Origin: Orbus sasakiae
GTDB taxonomy: Bacteria; Pseudomonadota; Gammaproteobacteria; Enterobacterales; Orbaceae
Assembly (NCBI RefSeq): GCF_039542345.1
Contig: NZ_BAABHY010000001.1
Location: 62,001-126,000 of the forward strand
Direction: 5' to 3'
DNA: 64,000 nucleotides
A program made the translations under genes and the position numbers. This document shows positions 59,204 through 64,000 of the stretch, piece by piece. Below the pieces are notes generated by a model, which did not search any database, was not told where the DNA came from, and was given only the letters and a program-made list of their open reading frames with translations. Each line of letters begins with the position of its first letter. Within the stretch, counting starts at the first letter, position 1.

Positions 59204-60181
59204 TTATAGATCATCCTTGCGACGGGCATATCGAGATGCTAATACTGCGCACGTCATTAATTGCACTTGATGGAAAATCATTAACGGTAATACCATAATA
59301 CCCATTATTGAAACGGGAAAAATCACACTTGCCATAGGTATACCACTGGCTAAACTTTTTTTAGAACCACAAAAGACGATCGTAATTTCATCTTCCTTAC
59401 TAAAGCCCAATAAACGTGAACCATAGGTTGTGATCAATAATACGATGGTTAACAGTAGTAATGAGAAAGCAATAATAGAAGCGAAAGATAACGCATTAAT
59501 TTGCTGCCAAATGCCGTTGATAACCGCATCACTAAAGGCAACATATACCACTAATAAAATAGATAAGCGATCGGTTTTGTTGATGATTTTACGATGTGAG
59601 TCAATCCAACCACCAATCCAACGGCGAGACAAGTGACCAATGATAAAAGGTAACATCAACTTAAGCATGATCGATGATATTGCATCAAGGATATTGATCG
59701 CACCAGCCGCTTGTGTATGCATTAATAAGCTGATCAAAATGGGGGTAACAAAAACACCCAGTAAAGTGGATGCGGATGCACTACAAATTGCCGCGGCAAC
59801 ATTTCCTCTTGCTATGGATGTAAACGCGATTGCTGATTGTACGGTTGCCGGTAGTGTACATAAGTATAAGAAACCTAAATAGAGATTTTCGGATAAAAAA
59901 GACGGTACAAAAATATGTAACGCTAATCCTAAAATAGGAAAAATCACAAATGTTGTGGCAAAAATAATGAGATGCAGTTTCCAACTTTTTATCCCACTGA
60001 TTATCGCATCTAATGACAGTTTCGCGCCATGCATAAAAAATAGCAGGCCGATTGCAAATGTGGTTAAGTATTCAAAAAATATCTTGATATTGCCTTCACA
60101 TGGAAAAAATGTCGCGGTAATAACAACGCTGATTAAAATAAGTAAAAATGGATCAATTTTTAATGTTTTAAGAAGATTCAT
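59204..60181 (-). CDS. yfeH: Bile acid:sodium symporter family protein YfeH
   Basis: A 325-residue membrane protein with nine to ten helices of the BASS family, matching E. coli YfeH: FFMHGAKLSLDAII, LYLCTLPATVQSAIAFTSIARGNVAAAICSASASTLLG, and EITIVFCGSKKSLASGIPMA. The two discontinuous-helix motifs that bind sodium in BASS proteins are in these blocks. Its substrate is unknown; relatives carry organic anions. A perfect 26-bp palindrome lies 32 bp upstream of its start. Confidence 0.9.
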   Translation of the reverse strand: MNLLKTLKIDPFLLILISVVITATFFPCEGNIKIFFEYLTTFAIGLLFFMHGAKLSLDAIISGIKSWKLHLIIFATTFVIFPILGLALHIFVPSFLSENLYLGFLYLCTLPATVQSAIAFTSIARGNVAAAICSASASTLLGVFVTPILISLLMHTQAAGAINILDAISSIMLKLMLPFIIGHLSRRWIGGWIDSHRKIINKTDRLSILLVVYVAFSDAVINGIWQQINALSFASIIAFSLLLLTIVLLITTYGSRLLGFSKEDEITIVFCGSKKSLASGIPMASVIFPVSIMGIMVLPLMIFHQVQLMTCAVLASRYARRKDDL

Positions 60182-60212
60182 AACACACGATCGCTGGTTA
60201 ATAATGCAATAT

Positions 60213-60238
60213 AAAGAAACGATTATAATCGTTTCTTT
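60213..60238. repeat. 26-bp perfect palindrome between the amino-acid ABC operon and yfeH
   Basis: The 13-bp arm AAAGAAACGATTA is followed at once by its exact complement. It lies 30 bp past the stop of the ATPase gene and 32 bp before the yfeH start, both on the minus strand. The A-rich left and T-rich right ends allow an intrinsic terminator; the exact dyad also allows an operator for yfeH. Confidence 0.6.
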
Positions 60239-60267
60239 AGATAATTAGCAGCAATTATAACATATAA

Positions 60268-61008
60268 CTAGTGATTTAATCCTTTCACTGATGCGATAAA
60301 TTGTTGCAATTCAGGGGTTTTAGGGGATGAAAAAAGGGTATCGCTTTTACCTTGTTCCCAAATTGTTCCTTGGTTCATAAAGACGACACGATCCCCCACC
60401 TCTTTTGCAAAATTCATCTCGTGCGTGACTAAAATTAACGTCATTCCTTCTAGTGCGAGTTGTTCTAATACTTTTAGCACTTCCCCCACTAATTCAGGAT
60501 CAAGTGCTGATGTGATCTCATCACATAATAATACTTTGGGTTTCATTGCCATCGCTCTGGCTATAGCAACTCTTTGCTGTTGACCACCTGATAAGTTAGC
60601 TGGGTAATAGTGCAGTCGTTCAGATAATCCCACTTTATGTAACATATGCTCAGCTAATTCCTGACAGGCTTTTTTGTCTAAGCCAAGAACGTGTTTCGGT
60701 GCTAACATCACATTTTCTAGTGCGGTCATATGCGGAAATAAGTTGAACTGCTGAAAAACCATACCAACTAGTTTACTTAACTCTTTGCTTTGTGACGCTT
60801 TATTTGTCACAGTCAGTCCATTTAATTTTATGCTACCATCTTGATATTCTTCGAGTCCATTTAAACAGCGTAAGAGTGTGCTTTTCCCGGAACCGCTGCG
60901 TCCGATAATTGAGATAACTTCTCCAATCTCAATATCAAGATTGATGCTTTTTAATACATGGTTTGCCCCATAATATTTTTGAATTTCATTAACGGTGATG
61001 ATTGGCAT
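60268..61008 (-). CDS. Polar amino acid ABC transporter, ATP-binding protein
   Basis: A 246-residue ATPase of the GlnQ/HisP type: Walker A GRSGSGKST, Q-loop VFQQFNLFPHMTALENV, signature LSGGQQQRVAIARA, Walker B VLLCDEITSALDP and H-loop VTHEM. The start at 61008 overlaps the upstream permease gene by 20 bp and is preceded by GGAGA; the longer frame to 61080 is spurious. It is the last gene of a four-gene importer (binding protein, two permeases, ATPase). Confidence 0.92.
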   Translation of the reverse strand: MPIITVNEIQKYYGANHVLKSINLDIEIGEVISIIGRSGSGKSTLLRCLNGLEEYQDGSIKLNGLTVTNKASQSKELSKLVGMVFQQFNLFPHMTALENVMLAPKHVLGLDKKACQELAEHMLHKVGLSERLHYYPANLSGGQQQRVAIARAMAMKPKVLLCDEITSALDPELVGEVLKVLEQLALEGMTLILVTHEMNFAKEVGDRVVFMNQGTIWEQGKSDTLFSSPKTPELQQFIASVKGLNH

Positions 61009-61648
61009 TGAGTTTTTTCTCCAAATATTGGCTATAACGGGAAATTGGGTAGCAGATAATAAAATACCCAATCGCGACAAAGCTAAAGACTTTAAATGAT
61101 TGATAAGTCACATTGTTAAGCAGTGTTCCCGCTTTGGTTAATTCGACAAAACCGATTATCGAGGCTAAAGCGGTCCCTTTAATCACTTGCACGATAAACC
61201 CGACTGTTGGCGCAAGTGCAATGCGAGTCGCTTGGGGTAAAATGACACTCAAAAGCGTTCGTGAAAAACTGAGCCCGATACAGCGTGATGCTTCCCACTG
61301 GCCTTTTTCGATTGCATTAATACTCCCACTCCAAATATCGATCAAATAAGCACTTGTATACAAAGTTAAGGCAACACCAGCCGCAATCATTGGATTCACA
61401 TTGATGCCAAGCAACCCAAGGCCAAAAAAGCTCAAAAATAATTGCATTAATAATGGAATACCTTGAAATAGGCCACAATAATAATCGACAAATTTTTTGC
61501 TCCAGACATTTTTGCTAATACGTAGTGGTGTAAGTAATACTGTGACAGCAAATCCGCCAACAAAAGCAATTAGTGACAATAACAATGTCCATTGCAAAGC
61601 TAATATTAAGTTACGGATAATATCCCAGTTTGTAAATGAGACCATCAT
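60989..61648 (-). CDS. Polar amino acid ABC transporter permease 2
   Basis: A 219-residue permease of the HisM/GlnP type with about five helices. The EAA coupling loop EASRCIGLSFSRTLLSVILPQATRIALAP (about residue 125) and the LFQGIPLLMQLFLSFFGL block (normally RGTPLLVQLF in this family) identify it. Its start overlaps the stop of permease 1 by 4 bp (ATGA). Together with permease 1 it forms a heterodimeric membrane channel. Confidence 0.9.
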   Translation of the reverse strand: MMVSFTNWDIIRNLILALQWTLLLSLIAFVGGFAVTVLLTPLRISKNVWSKKFVDYYCGLFQGIPLLMQLFLSFFGLGLLGINVNPMIAAGVALTLYTSAYLIDIWSGSINAIEKGQWEASRCIGLSFSRTLLSVILPQATRIALAPTVGFIVQVIKGTALASIIGFVELTKAGTLLNNVTYQSFKVFSFVAIGYFIICYPISRYSQYLEKKLNANHHR

Positions 61649-62313
61649 ATTGCCTTATTCCCAAATAAATAGTGACCAATTTGAGTCAGTAGTTTTCTCA
61701 TCAGAATTGATAGTAATAGGTAGATTAGGGCAGTGATAAAATAGACTTCGAAGCTTAAAAATGTTCGTGACTGAATAAAGTTTGCTTGGAAAGTCAGCTC
61801 CTCAACTGAAATTTGTGATATCACTGATGACCCCAGCATCACAATAATGCACTGACTTGTTAGAGCTGGATAAATTTTCTTCATTGCGGGGGGTAAAATA
61901 ACCAACATAAAGGTTTTAGCTTTAGAAAAACCAAGTACGCGAGCAGCTTCCCACTGACCAAGAGGAATGGATTGGATCCCTGCACGAATGATCTCGGTGT
62001 TATATGCACCAAGATTAACGATCATGGCGATAATTGCCGCGGTTACTTCACTGATCTTTATGCCTAAGTTAGGTAATCCAAAGAAAATGAAAAATAATTG
62101 AACAATAAATGGCGTATTGCGAATCAGTTCAACATAGGCTGACCATAATGTGCTAAATACGCGATATTGGCTTGTTCTCACCGCCGCACCAAGTGTACCA
62201 ACTATTATCCCTAATATTGTCGTAATGATGGTTAACTCAATCGTTAACCATAGTCCAGACAAGAAATTAGGTATGTAGGCAATCAGTGGGCTAAACTGGA
62301 ATGAATAGTTCAT
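61645..62313 (-). CDS. Polar amino acid ABC transporter permease 1
   Basis: A 222-residue permease paralogous to permease 2, with FLSGLWLTIELTIITTILGIIVG, the ELIRNTPFIVQLFFIFFGLP signature and the EAA loop EAARVLGFSKAKTFMLVILPPAMKKIYPAL. It follows the binding-protein gene by 31 bp. It is intact and of the normal family length. Confidence 0.92.
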   Translation of the reverse strand: MNYSFQFSPLIAYIPNFLSGLWLTIELTIITTILGIIVGTLGAAVRTSQYRVFSTLWSAYVELIRNTPFIVQLFFIFFGLPNLGIKISEVTAAIIAMIVNLGAYNTEIIRAGIQSIPLGQWEAARVLGFSKAKTFMLVILPPAMKKIYPALTSQCIIVMLGSSVISQISVEELTFQANFIQSRTFLSFEVYFITALIYLLLSILMRKLLTQIGHYLFGNKAI

Positions 62314-62344
62314 ATTTTATTCCTGATAACGCCATGAATATGAT

Positions 62345-63130
62345 TTACATTGTTTGCTGATCGGTTGTAAAAGGCATTCCTAACCATTTTTGCGAATAGC
62401 TGTTTAACGTACCGTCATTAATAGCTTGTTGTAAAAGCGTATTAACTTTATTTTTTAAATTTGGTTCATCTTTGCGTAATCCGATATGGTTGGGTGAGTT
62501 TTTTAAGGTAATTTTACCTACCGTTGGTTTACCATTACTCATATTGTTAATGGCATAAATAATCACATTGCCGGTTGAGATTAACTCAACTTGACCCGAT
62601 AAATAAGCCGTAAGCGTTGTGTTGTTGTCTTCATAACGTTTTATTATCGTCTGTTTGGGGGCAATTTCTGATAACATAATATCTTCTAGTCCCCCTCGCG
62701 TTACGCCAACGGTTTTGTCTGCTAAGTCTTCAATTTTATTAACTGAAATTGATGGTGAACCGAATACGCCAAGATAAAATGGCCCATATGGTATCGTAAA
62801 ATCAATAACGTTTTCTCTTTCAGCGGTTTTACCAAGTGTAGAAATAATAAGATCAACTTTCTGAGTCTGTAAGTAAGGAATACGATTAGCGGATGTCACC
62901 GGAACCAATTCTATTTTTACATTAAGCTGTTTAGCCAGATATTTTGCAACATCAATATCATAACCTTGTGCTTGTAGATCTGTGCCGACAAAACCAAATG
63001 GGGGATAATCAGTTGGTATGGCAACTTTTAAGGTACCGCGTTTTAAAATATCCTCAAGCTCGGCATGACTGCTTGTGGTATAAAAGATAAATAGTGACAG
63101 AATTAAGCAAACATATTTACGGATGGTCAT
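62345..63130 (-). CDS. Polar amino acid ABC transporter substrate-binding protein
   Basis: A 261-residue periplasmic binding protein (start 63130, with an AGGA site eight bases upstream; the ATG at 63163 is rejected). A signal peptide to about SSHA (residue 23) is followed by the family-3 fold: LKRGTLKVAIPTDYPPFGF, GYDIDVAKYLAKQLNVKIELVPVTSANRIPYLQTQKVDLII and TAERENVIDFTIPYGPF. The R-x-P-x-L motif (ANRIPYL) is the usual amino-acid carboxylate site. The exact amino acid cannot be told. It heads the four-gene operon. Confidence 0.92.
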   Translation of the reverse strand: MTIRKYVCLILSLFIFYTTSSHAELEDILKRGTLKVAIPTDYPPFGFVGTDLQAQGYDIDVAKYLAKQLNVKIELVPVTSANRIPYLQTQKVDLIISTLGKTAERENVIDFTIPYGPFYLGVFGSPSISVNKIEDLADKTVGVTRGGLEDIMLSEIAPKQTIIKRYEDNNTTLTAYLSGQVELISTGNVIIYAINNMSNGKPTVGKITLKNSPNHIGLRKDEPNLKNKVNTLLQQAINDGTLNSYSQKWLGMPFTTDQQTM

Positions 63131-63327
63131 GTTGTGATTCCTCAAACGCTTTAAAATGGGCACTTAAGGTAATGCAACAACTATGCCAAAATAAAAATTA
63201 GATAAAAAACATATAAAAACAATAGGTTATTATTTAAGGTGCTTGCGTTCGGTTTTTGCGGGAAGTCGTATATGATGGGATTGCACTGAAACAAGGCAGA
63301 TCATGATAGATTGGATCAACATAATGA

Positions 63328-63356
63328 GATATCCGCCACATGATGCAGCGGATATC
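63328..63356 (-). terminator. Hairpin after rpoD
   Basis: GATATCCGC and GCGGATATC form a 9-bp stem with an 11-nt loop starting 10 bp after the rpoD stop. The tail is not T-rich, so it may be a weak or processed terminator. Confidence 0.55.
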
Positions 63357-63365
63357 ATAACGATA

Positions 63366-64000
63366 TTATTCGTCAAGGAAACTACGTAATACATCCGAAC
63401 GGCTTGGATGACGTAATTTACGTAGTGCTTTGGCTTCGATTTGACGAATACGTTCACGCGTAACATCAAATTGTTTACCCACTTCTTCAAGCGTATGATC
63501 AGTATTCATATCGATACCAAAACGCATGCGAAGTACTTTTGCTTCTCTTGGCGTTAAACCCGATAAAATGTCTCTGGTTGCGGCGCGAAGACTTTCAGAC
63601 GTTGCAGCATCAAGTGGTTGCTCAATTGCGGTATCTTCAATAAAATCACCAAGGTGAGAATCTTCATCATCACCAACAGGGGTTTCCATTGAAATTGGCT
63701 CTTTGGCAATTTTCAATACTTTACGGATTTTATCTTCAGGCATCTGCATTTTTTCAGATAGCTCTTCCGGTGTTGGTTCTCGACCAATTTCTTGCAAAAT
63801 TTGACGCGAAATACGGTTAAGTTTGTTAATCGTTTCAATCATATGCACAGGAATACGAATTGTTCTTGCTTGGTCAGCAATTGAACGCGTTATTGCTTGA
63901 CGAATCCACCAAGTTGCATAAGTTGAGAATTTATAACCACGACGGTATTCAAACTTATCAACCGCTTTCATTAGACCAATGTTTCCTTCTTGAATCAGGT
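63366..64000 (-). CDS. rpoD: RNA polymerase sigma factor RpoD (sigma-70), C-terminal part
   Basis: The last 211 residues of the housekeeping sigma factor; the gene continues beyond the right edge. Visible are region 2 (EGNIGLMKAVDKFEYRRGYKFSTYATWWIRQAITRSIADQARTIRIPVHM, including the -10-binding residues), region 3 (INKLNRISRQILQEIGREPTPEEL) and region 4 (LTPREAKVLRMRFGI then HTLEEVGKQFDVTRERIRQIEAKALRKLRHP), which reads -35 elements. The protein ends SDVLRSFLDE as in E. coli. Nothing unusual is seen in the part present. Confidence 0.97.
   Translation of the reverse strand, partial: LIQEGNIGLMKAVDKFEYRRGYKFSTYATWWIRQAITRSIADQARTIRIPVHMIETINKLNRISRQILQEIGREPTPEELSEKMQMPEDKIRKVLKIAKEPISMETPVGDDEDSHLGDFIEDTAIEQPLDAATSESLRAATRDILSGLTPREAKVLRMRFGIDMNTDHTLEEVGKQFDVTRERIRQIEAKALRKLRHPSRSDVLRSFLDE

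Noticed and set aside
1..64000. CRISPR arrays, tRNA/rRNA genes, complete insertion sequences, phage genes
   Set aside because: I looked for regularly spaced repeats, tRNA T-arm consensus and transposase or integrase motifs and saw none; tRNA detection by eye is not exhaustive.

Overview
The window is a 64 kb stretch of an AT-rich gammaproteobacterial chromosome. Most proteins align by eye with E. coli or Pasteurellaceae orthologues at nearly full length (PurL, PflB, GyrA, SerS, AroF, PrfC, PitA, RpoD). The AT richness, the mixed enterobacterial/Pasteurellaceae gene content and the strong anaerobic formate metabolism suggest the Orbales (Gilliamella/Orbus-like gut bacteria). That placement is inference; no rRNA is present to test it. 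I saw no tRNA, rRNA, CRISPR array, intact insertion sequence or integrase.

Layout. 1-10 kb: the mutM 3' end, purL, a frameshifted LysR gene divergent from azoR, and the focA-pflB-pflA formate unit. 10-24 kb: serS, a RarD-like permease, aroF with TyrR boxes, a DUF486 membrane protein, gdx under a guanidine-II riboswitch, dcd-asmA, gyrA, gltP and a hybrid MFS-like membrane protein. 23-31 kb: an ABC importer of the COG2984/4120/1101 type behind a TyrR-like operator, a UbiM-like ubiquinone hydroxylase, an orphan second binding protein and a large Sel1-repeat protein. 31-37 kb: fdoGHI-fdhE with a perfect FNR site; the alpha subunit has cysteine where E. coli has selenocysteine. 37-42 kb: tandem LpxL-type acyltransferases, a candidate structured RNA region, an orphan potF, bamE, and Nudix and GFA enzymes.

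42-44 kb: a small decayed genomic island lies between a truncated 5' copy of dusA and the intact dusA, bounded by a 15-bp direct repeat. It carries an FRG-like pseudogene, a tiny ORF and a hexapeptide acyltransferase. 44-53 kb: a TatD-like hydrolase, prfC, a YnbA / PlsC-like / YnbB phospholipid cassette, protease III and a degraded GNAT gene. 53-57 kb: a LysR regulator divergent from an amino-acid permease and a cystathionine beta-lyase. 57-64 kb: uspA, pitA, yfeH, a polar amino-acid ABC importer and the 3' end of rpoD.

How the parts work together. Formate is made by PflB (activated by PflA), moved by FocA and oxidised at the membrane by FdoGHI; both operons have FNR-type sites. A TyrR-type regulator probably links aromatic synthesis (aroF) with an uptake system (the COG2984-type ABC operon). 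The clearest regulatory RNA is the guanidine-II riboswitch before gdx. The clearest mobile-DNA trace is the dusA-bounded island. The least explained item is the structured, apparently non-coding segment before potF.
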